Shown here piece by piece: positions 18,701 through 26,150 of a stretch of 64,000 nucleotides of DNA. The number at the start of each line of letters is the position of its first letter. Within the stretch, counting starts at the first letter, position 1. The stretch lies in contig NZ_SBHN01000013.1 of assembly GCF_006980715.1 (NCBI RefSeq), forward strand, positions 1-64,000. The letters run 5' to 3'. This DNA comes from Telmatospirillum sp. J64-1 (lineage in GTDB: Bacteria > Pseudomonadota > Alphaproteobacteria > Rhodospirillales > Magnetospirillaceae). A model generated the notes under the pieces. The model did no database searches. It was not told where the DNA came from and saw only the letters and a program-made list of their open reading frames with translations. A program made the position numbers and the translations under genes.

Positions 18701-19185
18701 CGACCTACAAGCTGCGCTGGCACGATTCCGACCATGCCCTCTATATCACCATCAACGATATCATCCAGGATGGCCGCCGCCGCCCCTTCGAGGTCTTCAT
18801 CAACTCGAAGAACATGGAGCATTACGCCTGGACGGTGGCGCTGACACGCATGATCTCGGCGGTCTTCCGGCGCGGCGGCGACGTGGCCTTCGTGGTCGAG
18901 GAATTGAAGGCGGTGTTCGATCCGCGCGGCGGGCAATGGATGGGCGGGCGCTACGTGCCTTCGCTGCTGGCCGCCATCGGCGAGGTGATCGAGCGCCACA
19001 TGACCGCCATCGGTTTCCTCGCCAATCCCGGCGAATCCAACCCGCCGCCCCAGGACCAGCGGATCGTCACCCTCCAGGCAAACCGGACGAAGCTCGCGCA
19101 ATGCCCCAAATGCGGCCAGCCCTCGCTGCTGCGCCAGGAAGGCTGCGACACCTGCACCAGTTGCGGCTATTCCAAATGCGGGTGA
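15712..19185 (+). CDS. nrdJ: Adenosylcobalamin-dependent ribonucleotide reductase NrdJ, intein-containing
   Basis: The 1157-residue precursor contains a class II ribonucleotide reductase of 782 residues interrupted by a 375-residue intein. The N-extein (residues 1-266) carries redox cysteine C85 (FNCF). The C-extein resumes at C642 with CGEQPLPPYG, the cysteine of the conserved NPCGE motif that forms the thiyl radical, and the second redox cysteine follows 11 residues later (YGVC). The tail has a cysteine cluster, CPKCGQ ... GCDTCTSCGYSKCG, that should re-reduce the active site or bind metal. There is no ATP-cone. The enzyme makes deoxyribonucleotides using vitamin B12 and needs no oxygen. 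Splicing must precede activity because the insertion splits the catalytic site. Confidence 0.96.
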   Translation: MRQGTGISRQIWDMKYRLKTPEGQPVDATIEDSWRRVARSLAQPEADPVRWEAEFYDILDGFKFLPAGRILSGAGTDRRVTLFNCFVMGDIPDDMAGIFEHLKEAALTMQQGGGIGYDFSTLRPKGAVVRGVGADASGPLSFMDVWDAMCRTIMSAGSRRGAMMATLRCDHPDIESFIEAKQEPGRLRMFNLSVLVTDAFMDAVEQDRDWDLVFGGRTYRTVKARDLWDRIMRATYAYAEPGVIFIDRINRRNNLWYVENIHATNPCLTADTWVQTAEGPRRVGELVGRPFTAIVNGGAHESGPQGFFSTGRKPVLRLTTREGHLLRLTDDHPLRKVVEKTRYRLDTVWAKAGELAPGDRVMLNDHRGQAEWPGAHGRAEGYLLGLLVGDGTLKEDKAVLSVWPGRLAVNGGWERPGIAAVMEEALEAARRMPHRSDFVSWMEVPGRGEWRLSLAALRRLALALGLSPARKTITPAVEVCSSDFYRGFLRGLFDADGSVQGSQQKGVSLRLAQSDLDLLRAVQRMLLRLGIACSLYRNRRLAASRALPDGKGGMKAYDCAAQHELVISGENIVLFAEKIGFADSEKSARLAASLANYRRALNREAFIATIDCLGADGEEEVFDVQIPGINAFDANGLLVHNCGEQPLPPYGVCLLGSVNLAKLVEKPFAPDAGIDLDKLSALVKTAVRMLDNVIDVSNFPLEAHRREAFAKRRIGLGVTGLADALILCRARYGGGEAVRLTETWMAAIRRAAYLASVDLAREKGAFPLFDAEPYLAGETVRELDEDVREAIRAHGIRNALLTSIAPTGTISLFADNVSSGLEPVFSFAYTRSVLQPDGSRRDEEVTDYAYRLYRRMAGDGGLPDYFVDAQTLSPSDHVVMQAVVQKYIDSSISKTINLPESISFEAFKDVYRQAYDLGCKGCTTYRPNDVTGAVLQVRKEAEEKPRKEQEARKTTLVVQPELPFEAETRRVRAEDEYESGVVYMTQPLDRPEALPGATYKLRWHDSDHALYITINDIIQDGRRRPFEVFINSKNMEHYAWTVALTRMISAVFRRGGDVAFVVEELKAVFDPRGGQWMGGRYVPSLLAAIGEVIERHMTAIGFLANPGESNPPPQDQRIVTLQANRTKLAQCPKCGQPSLLRQEGCDTCTSCGYSKCG
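16510..17634 (+). mobile_element. Intein with LAGLIDADG homing endonuclease, inside nrdJ
   Basis: The insert begins with Cys (CLTADTWVQTAEG, splicing block A) and ends with His-Asn (NGLLVHN), followed by Cys of the host protein. Block B reads LRLTDDHPLRK with the expected T-x2-H. Block F is EEEVFDVQIPG. Between them lie two LAGLIDADG motifs: YLLGLLVGDG (intein residues 116-125) and FLRGLFDADG (222-231). Both keep their acidic residue, so the homing endonuclease may be active. Reading frame and splicing residues are intact. Removal joins ATNP to CGEQ, restoring the normal reductase sequence. Inteins at this reductase motif are known from other bacteria and archaea. Confidence 0.95.
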
Positions 19186-19204
19186 GGGAAAGCGCGCAGG
19201 TTTC

Positions 19205-19743
19205 TCACCCGAGCGGATAGATCGCCGCCGCCGTGTAGACGGCGCCGGAGCGGCCGAGATGGCTGCGGAACAGGGTGAAGTGCTCGACGCGGGAAGAGGG
19301 GGCAGGCGGAGCAGGTTGTTGGCCGCCAGGAAAGCCTGGAGCCGCTGCATGGGGGCGTCCTTCAGGCGGGCGAGGGTGACATGGGGGGCGAATTTGCGGG
19401 ATTCCGGGGGCAGGCCGGCCCGCACCACGGCGGATTCCACCTTGTCGCGCAGATGAACCAGTTCGGGCGAGCGCACCACCCCGGCCCAGAGGGAGCGGGC
19501 GCGGCGGCCGCTGTCGAAGCTGCCGACGCCGCGGATTTCCAGATCGAAGGCCGGGGCGGTGATTTCGCTTAAGGAATCGTGGATTTCCTCGGCCAGCGGC
19601 TCCTCCACCTCGCCGATGAAGCGCAAGGTGAGGTGGAGGTTCGTGTCCTCGACCCAGCGGGCGTTGGGGATGCCCGATTCCAGTTCCGCCAGTCTCTCGC
19701 GCGCTTCTTCGGGCAGCTCCAGCCCGACGAACAGCCTGATCAT
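19205..19743 (-). pseudogene. thpR: RNA 2',3'-cyclic phosphodiesterase (ThpR/LigT), frameshifted near the end
   Basis: The frame from 19743 encodes a 2H phosphoesterase with both catalytic motifs, HLTLRF and HVTLARL. After NNLLRLPPLP the frame turns into low-quality sequence that would run on antisense to nrdJ. In the neighbouring frame the expected family C-terminus appears (VEHFTLFRSHLG ... AAIYPLG) and stops at TGA 19205-19207, exactly fitting the gap to nrdJ. One base is missing in the CCCCCTCTTCCC tract near 19298. This is a genuine mutation or a sequencing error; the two catalytic histidines are unaffected. It is the third gene of tesA-FIST-thpR, 9 bases after the FIST gene. Confidence 0.85.
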
Positions 19744-19752
19744 CCTCTCTCC

Positions 19753-20940
19753 CTACAGAAACAGCGTCAGCACCGCCGAATAGCCGAACAGGTGATCATT
19801 GCTGATTTCGCCGCTGGTATGGAAGCCGACCATGGGGAAATCCCCCAATGTCTCGCTGATCAGCGCGGTCTCGACGCTGCCGGGGCCGAACATGTGGGCG
19901 CCGCGCGCGATGCAGGAGACGTAGATGCCGCCCCGGATCGGGTGGCCGTTGACCTTCTCCTTCAGCTTGACCAGCATGTCCTCCAGGTCCTGGCGGGCGG
20001 TGTTGGGGTCGCGGCGCACGAACATCATGCGGTCGCCGGGCTGAAGCCGGTCGTCGACCGCCAGCCAGCCGCGCCGGGGATCGATGCCGGTCAGGCTGCG
20101 GACCGCATAGGTCGGTGCCTCGGGCCGCTGCGGCGGGGCGGCATTGACGCGGACGGCGGGCGGGGGAGGAGTGTCCAGCGGCAGGGCCACATGGATGTAG
20201 CCCGCCGCGCGGCGCAGGTCGCGGGCGATCAGGTCGCCCGCTTCGTCCTTCAGGACGCTCAGGGCCGGGCGGCCGTCCAGGCTCATCACCACGTCCTCCA
20301 GGCTTTCGGTGACGCAATGGATCGGGCCGATGGGCGAGCAGCCCTGGGTCAGGCCGGTGACGACGGGAATGTCGGCGCCGAACATCACCCCCGACAATCC
20401 GCCGCCCGTCACGTTGCCCGCCACCTGCGAGCGGAAGTCGCCGGTCACGGTCAGCCCGCCCACCAGGCTGCCCTGGGCGCCGGCGGACAGCCCGGCCAGC
20501 AATTCCAGCAGCATGGGATTGGACGGATCGCCATGGACCAGCCCGACCACCGGCAGGCTGTGCTCCATCCATTCCTCGTTCTGGCTGAGGAAGGGTTCGG
20601 GGGCGGCGGTCAGGCCGGTGAAGACGCGGAACGAGCCTTCGGGCAGGGCGGCGACCATGACCGAGATGGCCGCGCCGTCCTGGTATTCCTGGCCGGGCGC
20701 CAGCACGCCATGCCCCACCGCGCCGACCCAGTCCTGGATGCGCGTGGTCGCACGCAGGAAGGTCAGGATGCTGCCCAGATCGGGAGCGAAGGCCTGGGTG
20801 ACGTAGAGGAAGCCCAGGTTATAGGCGGGCGAAAGCTCGCCCAGCCCTTGCAGGCAGGTCTTGGCGGCCAATCCCCAATGAATGGCCTCGCCGTCCAATG
20901 CGTCGGCACGAAAGGATGAAGCTTTGAAGGGGTCGGGCAT
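19753..20940 (-). CDS. FIST domain protein
   Basis: The 395-residue cytoplasmic protein consists of a FIST N domain (about residues 40-225) and a FIST C domain (about 230-375). Recognisable stretches are VGAVGHGVLAPGQEYQ, GSLVGGLTVTGDF, GGLSGVMFGADI, and the late FGPGSVETALISETLGDFPMVGFHTSGEIS. FIST domains are proposed small-molecule sensors and are usually fused to signalling domains; this one stands alone. GGAGGAGA directly precedes the ATG. It lies 28 bases downstream of tesA and is probably cotranscribed with it. What it senses, and whether it works with the esterase, is unknown. Confidence 0.88.
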   Translation of the reverse strand: MPDPFKASSFRADALDGEAIHWGLAAKTCLQGLGELSPAYNLGFLYVTQAFAPDLGSILTFLRATTRIQDWVGAVGHGVLAPGQEYQDGAAISVMVAALPEGSFRVFTGLTAAPEPFLSQNEEWMEHSLPVVGLVHGDPSNPMLLELLAGLSAGAQGSLVGGLTVTGDFRSQVAGNVTGGGLSGVMFGADIPVVTGLTQGCSPIGPIHCVTESLEDVVMSLDGRPALSVLKDEAGDLIARDLRRAAGYIHVALPLDTPPPPAVRVNAAPPQRPEAPTYAVRSLTGIDPRRGWLAVDDRLQPGDRMMFVRRDPNTARQDLEDMLVKLKEKVNGHPIRGGIYVSCIARGAHMFGPGSVETALISETLGDFPMVGFHTSGEISNDHLFGYSAVLTLFL

Positions 20941-20968
20941 TCTCCTCCGCCTTTCCTCGCGGCATGGG

Positions 20969-21655
20969 TTAGGACACCTTCACCCTGTCGAGTAATTCTT
21001 TAACATAGGGCAGGATGCTTTCCACGATGATATTGATTCCCGCTTCGTTGGGGTGAATGCCGTCGGCCAGGTTGAGTTCCGGCTGCATGGCTACCCCTTC
21101 CAGGAAGAAGGGATAGAAGACGATGTCGTGTTCCTCGGCCAGCCGGGTGAAGGTGGCGCGGAAGTCTTCGCCATATTGCCGGCCCAGATTGGGCGGGGCG
21201 TACATGCCGGCCAGCATGACCTTGATATTGCGGTCGTGCAGCTGGGTGATGATGGCGTCCAGGTTGCGGTAGGTTTCCGCAGGGTCGAGGCCGCGCAGGC
21301 CGTCATTGGCGCCCAGCTCGACGATGGCGGCATCCACATGCTCGCCGAGCATCCAGTCCAGCCGTGCCAGCCCGCCGGCGGAGGTGTCGCCGGACACGCC
21401 GCCGTCGATGACCTCGACGTCATAGCCGCTTTCGCGCAGCGCCTGTTCCAGGCGGGGGACGAAGCCCTGACCGGCCGGCAGGTTGTACCCCGCCGTCAGG
21501 CTATCGCCCAGAGCCAGAAGTCGTAACGTTTCGGCTGAGGCGGGAGCCATCAAGCCAAAGTTGACAAGGCACAGGACTAGACCATATCCCCAGAGAGCCC
21601 GCCCAAGCCTTGCTCCTGTCTTACGAGCGGCGTAACCGAGAAAAGAAACCCGCAT
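20969..21655 (-). CDS. tesA: Periplasmic SGNH arylesterase/thioesterase, TesA-like
   Basis: This 228-residue protein has a signal peptide (hydrophobic core about residues 24-37, cleavage after PASA near residue 41) and an SGNH hydrolase domain: block I LALGDSLTAGY with the catalytic serine, block II glycine near GGVSGDTSAGG, block III ELGANDGLRG, and block V DGIHPNEAG with the Asp-His pair. E. coli TesA (thioesterase I, lysophospholipase L1) has the same layout. The ATG at 21655 overlaps the divergent ybbA ATG within a single CATG, as closely spaced as two genes can be. The pairing with ybbA-ybbP is the same as in E. coli. Confidence 0.92.
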   Translation of the reverse strand: MRVSFLGYAARKTGARLGRALWGYGLVLCLVNFGLMAPASAETLRLLALGDSLTAGYNLPAGQGFVPRLEQALRESGYDVEVIDGGVSGDTSAGGLARLDWMLGEHVDAAIVELGANDGLRGLDPAETYRNLDAIITQLHDRNIKVMLAGMYAPPNLGRQYGEDFRATFTRLAEEHDIVFYPFFLEGVAMQPELNLADGIHPNEAGINIIVESILPYVKELLDRVKVS

Positions 21656-22412
21656 GACAACTGTAACTCCCGCCAGCGAACCCATGATCGTCCTTGAAGA
21701 CGTGCATCTTAAGCTGGCGAGCTTGGCGGGCGAGGTCAACATCTTGCGCGGCATGAATCTTGCTATCCCTGAGGGTGAGACCGTTGGGGTTGTGGGGCCG
21801 TCCGGTTCGGGCAAGTCGACCATGATGATGGTGATGGCCGGGCTGGAACGTCCCACCGGCGGCAAGGTGCTGGTCGGCGGGCAGGATCTGGGGGCCATGA
21901 ACGAGGACCAACTGGCCCTGTTCCGGCGCGAGAATGTGGGCATCGTCTTCCAGTCCTTTCATCTGGTCCCGACCATGACGGCGCTGGAGAACGTGGCCCT
22001 GCCGCTGGAATTCGCCGGCCGCTCCGATGCCTTCGAGCGGGCGCGGGCGCAGCTCGACGCGGTGGGGCTGGGCCATCGCCTGAGCCATTATCCCGGCCAG
22101 CTGTCCGGGGGCGAGCAGCAGCGCGTGGCGCTGGCCCGCGCCTTCGCCGCCCGGCCCAAGCTGCTGCTGGCCGACGAGCCGACGGGCAATCTGGACGGCA
22201 AGACCGGCCAGTCCATCATCGAATTGCTGTTCAAGCTGCATGCGGAAACCAACACGACGCTGCTGCTGATCACGCATGATCCCGCCTTGGCGGCGCGCTG
22301 CGACCGCATGATCCGGGTGCAGGACGGCGTGATCGCCAGCGACGAGCGCAACGACCGCAGGCGCAGCGCCGAGTCCGGCGACGAACGCGTCGTGCCGATC
22401 CGCCGCCCATGA
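21654..22412 (+). CDS. ybbA: ABC transporter ATP-binding protein, YbbA/LolD type
   Basis: The 252-residue ATPase has Walker A GPSGSGKSTM, Q-loop IVFQSFHLVPT, signature LSGGEQQRVAL, Walker [12 protein letters not shown] and H-loop LITHD, all typical of the MacB/LolD branch. The C-terminal ~20 residues are basic and family-variable. It overlaps ybbP by 4 bases (ATGA) and should form a type VII ABC complex with it. In E. coli YbbAP associates with TesA to act on hydrophobic compounds in the envelope; the conserved divergent placement suggests the same here. Confidence 0.92.
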   Translation: MTTVTPASEPMIVLEDVHLKLASLAGEVNILRGMNLAIPEGETVGVVGPSGSGKSTMMMVMAGLERPTGGKVLVGGQDLGAMNEDQLALFRRENVGIVFQSFHLVPTMTALENVALPLEFAGRSDAFERARAQLDAVGLGHRLSHYPGQLSGGEQQRVALARAFAARPKLLLADEPTGNLDGKTGQSIIELLFKLHAETNTTLLLITHDPALAARCDRMIRVQDGVIASDERNDRRRSAESGDERVVPIRRP

Positions 22413-24943
22413 CCATGCCTCTCGCCCTGCGCCTGGCCCGGCGCGAATTGCGCGGCGGGCTGAAAGGCTTCCGCATCTTCCTGGCCTGCCTGGCGATCGG
22501 CGTCGCCGCCATCGCTGCCGCCGGTTCGCTCAACGCCTCGCTGCGCAGTGCCCTGGAGCAGGATGCCCGCGCGCTGCTGGGCGGCGATGTCTCCATGCGC
22601 CTGACCCATAGCGAGGCCAGCCCGGAACAGGTGGCCTGGCTGGAAGAGCGCGGCGATCTGTCGAGCCTCATCGAAATGCGCGCCATGGCCGCAGGAGGAG
22701 CCGAGGGAGCCCGCACCCTGGTCGAGCTGAAGGGCATTGACGGCCCTTATCCCCTCTACGGGGAATTGCGGCTGTCGCCCGAAATGGGCGTGGACGAGGC
22801 CCTGGGGCAGCGCAACGGCCTGTGGGGCGCGGTGGCCGACCGCAACCTGCTCGACCGGCTGGGACTGGAGATCGGCGACCGCCTGACCCTGGGCGATGCC
22901 GATTTCGAATTGCGCGGGGTGATCGAGCACGAGCCCGACCGCGTGGCCGCCATGCTCAGCTTCGGCCCGCGCGTCATGGTCGAGAGCGCGGCGATGGCCG
23001 AGACCGGGCTGCTCCAGCCCGGCAGCATGATCCATTACGTCTACCGCGTCCGCCTGCCGCCGACGGTGCAGGCCGCCGCTTTCGTCGACCAGCTCGAGGC
23101 GGAATTCCCCCGGGCCGGATGGCGCGTGCGCACGCTGGAAGAAGCGGCGCCGGGCATCCGCCGTTTCCTCGACAACATGACCGTCTTCCTGACCCTGGTC
23201 GGGCTGACTTCGTTGCTGGTGGGCGGGATCGGCGTCGCCAATGCGGTCAAATCCTTCATCGAAGGCCGGGTGCGGACCATCGCCATCCTGAAGACGGTGG
23301 GGGCCGAGGGGCGGATGATCTTCGCCGTCTATTTCGCGCAGATCGCCGTGCTCGCCCTGCTGGGCATCGCCATCGGCCTGGCGGTCGGCGCGGCCTTGCC
23401 GCCGCTGGCGATCCTGTTGGCCGGGGACCGCTTGCCGCTGGACGCCCGGATCGGGGTCTATGGCGGGCCCTTGCTGCTGGCGGGCGTCTTCGGCGCCCTG
23501 ACCGCCCTGGCCTTCACCCTGTGGCCCTTGGCGCGCGCCCGGGAGATTCCGGCCGCCAGCCTGTTCCGCGACACCATCGTCCATGGCCGGTTGCGTCCGC
23601 GCCTGCCGACCGTCGTTTCCATCCTCGCCGCTGGGCTGGCCCTGTCCGGCCTGGCCGTGATCACCGCCGAGCGGCCGATGCTGGCGGCGTGGTTCGTGCT
23701 GGGGTCGCTGCTGGCCCTGGTGGTCTTCCAGGGCGCGGCCGGTCTCGTCATCGGCTTGGCCCGCCGCCTGTCTCAGACCCGGGCCGAGCGCAGCGGCACG
23801 CCGCGCATGCGGCTGGCCCTGGGCAATCTGCATCGGCCGGGGGCGCCGACGGCCAGCGTCGTGCTGTCGCTGGGCCTGGGGGTGACGGTGCTGGTCGCCA
23901 TCGCCCTGATCGAAGGCAACCTGACCCGCCAGATCGACCAGGACATGCCGGCCCGCGCCCCGGCCTATTTCTTCATCGACATCCAGCGCAACCAGGCCGA
24001 GGCCTTCCGTCAGGCCGTGTCCTCCGTGCCGGGGGCGGGCGAGGTCAAGATGGCGCCGACTATTCGCGGCCATATCACCCATATCGCCGGGCGGCCGGTG
24101 GACGAGGTGACGGTCGATCCCTCGGTGGAATGGGCGATCCGCGGCGATCGCGGCATCACGGCGGCCGAGCAGCAGCCGGCGGATAGCCGCCTGGTGGCCG
24201 GGCAATGGTGGGATGCGGATTACCAGGGGCCGCCTTTGGCCTCGCTGACCGCCGATATCGCGCGCGGCTTCGGCATCGGCGTCGGAGACACGATCACGCT
24301 CAGCATCCTCGGGCGGCCGATCACCGTCACCATCGCCAGCCTGCGCGAGGTGGACTGGTCCAGCCTGGCGATGAATTTCTCCTTCGTGCTGACGCCCCAC
24401 ACCCTGGCCGGCGCGCCCTATACCTATATCGCCACCGTCCAGGCCGAGCCCGAGGCGGAAACCGCCGTCGAACGCGCGGTGACCCAGGCCATGCCCAATG
24501 TCTCGGCCATCCGCGTCCGCGAAGCCCTGGAGCAGGTGTCGCAGATGATGGAGGATTCCAGCATCGCCATCCGCGCCGCCGCCGGAATCACTCTGCTGGC
24601 CGGGGCCCTGGTCCTGTCGGGCGCCGTCGCCGCCACCCATCGCCGCCGCGTCTACGAGGCCGTGGTGCTGAAGGTGGTGGGGGTGACCCGGGCCGATCTG
24701 TGGCGCGCCTTCCTGCTGGAATACGGCCTGTTGGGTGCGGCCACCGGCCTTGTCGCCGGGATCATCGGCGCCATCGCCGCCTGGGCGGTCTCCGTCCATG
24801 TCCTACGGTTGAACTGGGTCCTGTTGCCCGACGTCGCCTTGTGGACGATTGTTGCGTGCATGCTGGCAACCATGGTGGTAGGCTTCGCCGGCACCTGGAA
24901 GGCGCTGGGTGCCAAGGTGGCACCTTATCTGCGCAACGAGTGA
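22409..24943 (+). CDS. ybbP: ABC transporter permease, YbbP-like (FtsX domains)
   Basis: The 844-residue membrane protein follows the YbbP plan: one segment near residues 18-40, a periplasmic domain, a FtsX domain with three segments about 255-375, a central pair near 400-450, a second periplasmic domain, and a final FtsX domain about 720-835. GGIGVANAVKSFIEGR and ETAVERAV-type repeats are family features. It is mechanotransmission-type (MacB-like) and lacks a classic substrate channel. Partner of the overlapping ybbA and, by inference, of TesA. An outer-leaflet lipid or hydrophobic substrate is likely but not shown. Confidence 0.92.
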   Translation: MTMPLALRLARRELRGGLKGFRIFLACLAIGVAAIAAAGSLNASLRSALEQDARALLGGDVSMRLTHSEASPEQVAWLEERGDLSSLIEMRAMAAGGAEGARTLVELKGIDGPYPLYGELRLSPEMGVDEALGQRNGLWGAVADRNLLDRLGLEIGDRLTLGDADFELRGVIEHEPDRVAAMLSFGPRVMVESAAMAETGLLQPGSMIHYVYRVRLPPTVQAAAFVDQLEAEFPRAGWRVRTLEEAAPGIRRFLDNMTVFLTLVGLTSLLVGGIGVANAVKSFIEGRVRTIAILKTVGAEGRMIFAVYFAQIAVLALLGIAIGLAVGAALPPLAILLAGDRLPLDARIGVYGGPLLLAGVFGALTALAFTLWPLARAREIPAASLFRDTIVHGRLRPRLPTVVSILAAGLALSGLAVITAERPMLAAWFVLGSLLALVVFQGAAGLVIGLARRLSQTRAERSGTPRMRLALGNLHRPGAPTASVVLSLGLGVTVLVAIALIEGNLTRQIDQDMPARAPAYFFIDIQRNQAEAFRQAVSSVPGAGEVKMAPTIRGHITHIAGRPVDEVTVDPSVEWAIRGDRGITAAEQQPADSRLVAGQWWDADYQGPPLASLTADIARGFGIGVGDTITLSILGRPITVTIASLREVDWSSLAMNFSFVLTPHTLAGAPYTYIATVQAEPEAETAVERAVTQAMPNVSAIRVREALEQVSQMMEDSSIAIRAAAGITLLAGALVLSGAVAATHRRRVYEAVVLKVVGVTRADLWRAFLLEYGLLGAATGLVAGIIGAIAAWAVSVHVLRLNWVLLPDVALWTIVACMLATMVVGFAGTWKALGAKVAPYLRNE

Positions 24944-24987
24944 CGGACAGGGCAAGAAGCGGGAAACCCACTATTGAAGTGGTTCTA

Positions 24988-25015
24988 TTGATTCCCTCTG
25001 GTTTTGTGCCATATC
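24988..25015 (+). promoter_or_regulatory. Candidate promoter of the Bax-inhibitor-1 gene
   Basis: TTGATT (24988-24993) and CATATC (25010-25015) are separated by 16 bases, about 35 bases before the likely start codon. The box pair has the same geometry as the one in front of rpoH, but the cytosine run typical of sigma-32 sites is weaker (GCCATAT). Confidence 0.4.
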
Positions 25016-25057
25016 CTGCCCGAAACAATTCGTCCGTCCAGACCGAGGGACTTCGAC

Positions 25058-25786
25058 ATGGCGTTCAACACTCGTAAATATATGAGCAGCAGCCAAGCGG
25101 AAGCTGCTCATCTTGATGTAGGCCTGCGGGAGCATATGCTCCGCGTCTACAACTACATGGCTTCGGGCCTCGCCCTGACCGGTATCCTGGCTTGGGTCGT
25201 GGCGACCGTGCCGGCCATCCAGATGCTGTTCTTCCAGCCGACCGGCGGTTTGACCGGCCTGGGATGGATCGCCTTCCTGGCCCCCATCGGCCTGGTCCTG
25301 CTGCTCAGCTTCGGCGTTCACAAGATGAAGGCCAGCACCGCCATGGCGGTGTTCTGGGGCTATGCCGCGCTGATGGGCGTATCGCTGGCCGCGATCTTCA
25401 TGGCCTATACGGCTGAAAGCATCGCCCGCGTCTTCTTCATCACGGCGGCCACTTTCGGCGCGATGAGCCTTTACGGCTACACCACCAAGCGCGATCTCAG
25501 CGGCTTCGGCTCCTTCCTGTTCATGGGCCTGATCGGCATGCTGATCGCCATGGTGGTCAACATCTTCCTGCAGAGCACCATGCTGCACTTCCTGGTGTCC
25601 GTGGTGGGCGTGCTGATCTTCACCGGTCTGACCGCCTATGACACCCAAAAGATCAAGGAAGCCTATTACGAAGGCGACGACGCCGACACCGCCGGCAAGA
25701 AGGCCATCATGGGCGCGCTGGCCCTGTACCTGGACTTCATCAACCTCTTCATCATGCTGATGAGGCTGATCGGCGAACGCCGCTAA
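25058..25786 (+). CDS. Bax inhibitor-1 family membrane protein
   Basis: The 242-residue protein has about seven membrane segments and the BI-1/YccA signatures VGLREHMLRVYNYMASGL near the start and LTAYDTQKIKEAYYEG plus LALYLDFINLF at the end. The conserved aspartates in the last segments form the pH- and calcium-sensing pair of the family. The E. coli relative YccA modulates the FtsH protease, and other members leak calcium. ATG at 25058 follows CGAGGGA; an upstream in-frame ATG would overlap the promoter candidate. A terminator follows the stop by about 20 bases. Confidence 0.92.
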   Translation: MAFNTRKYMSSSQAEAAHLDVGLREHMLRVYNYMASGLALTGILAWVVATVPAIQMLFFQPTGGLTGLGWIAFLAPIGLVLLLSFGVHKMKASTAMAVFWGYAALMGVSLAAIFMAYTAESIARVFFITAATFGAMSLYGYTTKRDLSGFGSFLFMGLIGMLIAMVVNIFLQSTMLHFLVSVVGVLIFTGLTAYDTQKIKEAYYEGDDADTAGKKAIMGALALYLDFINLFIMLMRLIGERR

Positions 25787-25808
25787 GCCTTCCGGGCGAC
25801 GGACATCG

Positions 25809-25838
25809 AAAGGCCGGGGAGCAATCTCCGGCCTTTTT
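25809..25838 (+). terminator. Rho-independent terminator after the BI-1 gene
   Basis: AAAGGCCGG (25809-25817) pairs with CCGGCCTTT (25828-25836) around a 10-base loop and is followed by further T residues. It is a standard intrinsic terminator. Confidence 0.85.
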
Positions 25839-25928
25839 CTTTGTCTTGGGCGAAGGCGGACAAGACGAGAGTTTCATGCCTATGACACGCCTTACCGTCC
25901 GGCTTCCTCCCAGTCCTCGCCGTGCCCG

Positions 25929-26077
25929 CCCCACGCTTCGAGACGCCGCTTCGCGGCTCCTCAGCGTGAGGCAAATCTCTCAGCATGCTAAACCTCATGC
26001 TGAGGAGGCCCGCAGGGCCGTCTCGAAGCATGGCCGCTTTGCAGGCCGTGATCCACATTAAGGGCATCACGATCTAG
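25929..26077. repeat. Dispersed repeat, family B copy 1 (about 149 bases)
   Basis: An imperfect inverted repeat, with one outer arm containing CTTCGAGACGCCGCTTCG and the other GGGCCGTCTCGAAGCATG, is followed by a conserved flank ending CATCACGATCTAG. The whole unit recurs in opposite orientation at 49350-49500. The arms also hold inner hairpins (CTCAGCATG/CATGCTGAG). Repeats of this type are common between genes in Alphaproteobacteria. It fills the gap between the BI-1 terminator and the rpoH terminator; no gene is present there. Confidence 0.8.
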
Positions 26078-26091
26078 CGCCTTGCGGACAT

Positions 26092-26130
26092 GAAAAAGCC
26101 CTCCTGCCTCTGGTCCGAGGCAGGAGGGCT
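26092..26130 (-). terminator. Rho-independent terminator of rpoH
   Basis: A perfect 14-base stem, AGCCCTCCTGCCTC (26097-26110) with GAGGCAGGAGGGCT (26117-26130), has a 6-base loop. Read on the minus strand it is followed by five T residues. It lies about 20 bases past the rpoH stop. Confidence 0.92.
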
Positions 26131-26150
26131 GCTTTTGGTGGAGTGCATGA

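Noticed and set aside
17470-19204. Long C-terminal extension of the thpR frame, antisense to nrdJ
   Set aside because: It arises from the one-base frameshift; the correct family C-terminus sits in the next frame and ends at 19205.
22088-24799. Minus-strand open frame of 903 codons opposite ybbA and ybbP
   Set aside because: Shadow frame of low complexity (Gly, Gln, His, Arg-rich). The plus-strand proteins have clear family motifs.
24988-25015. Third sigma-32 promoter in front of the BI-1 gene
   Set aside because: The -10 part lacks the run of cytosines and the spacing fits sigma-70 equally well, so I list it only as a generic promoter candidate.
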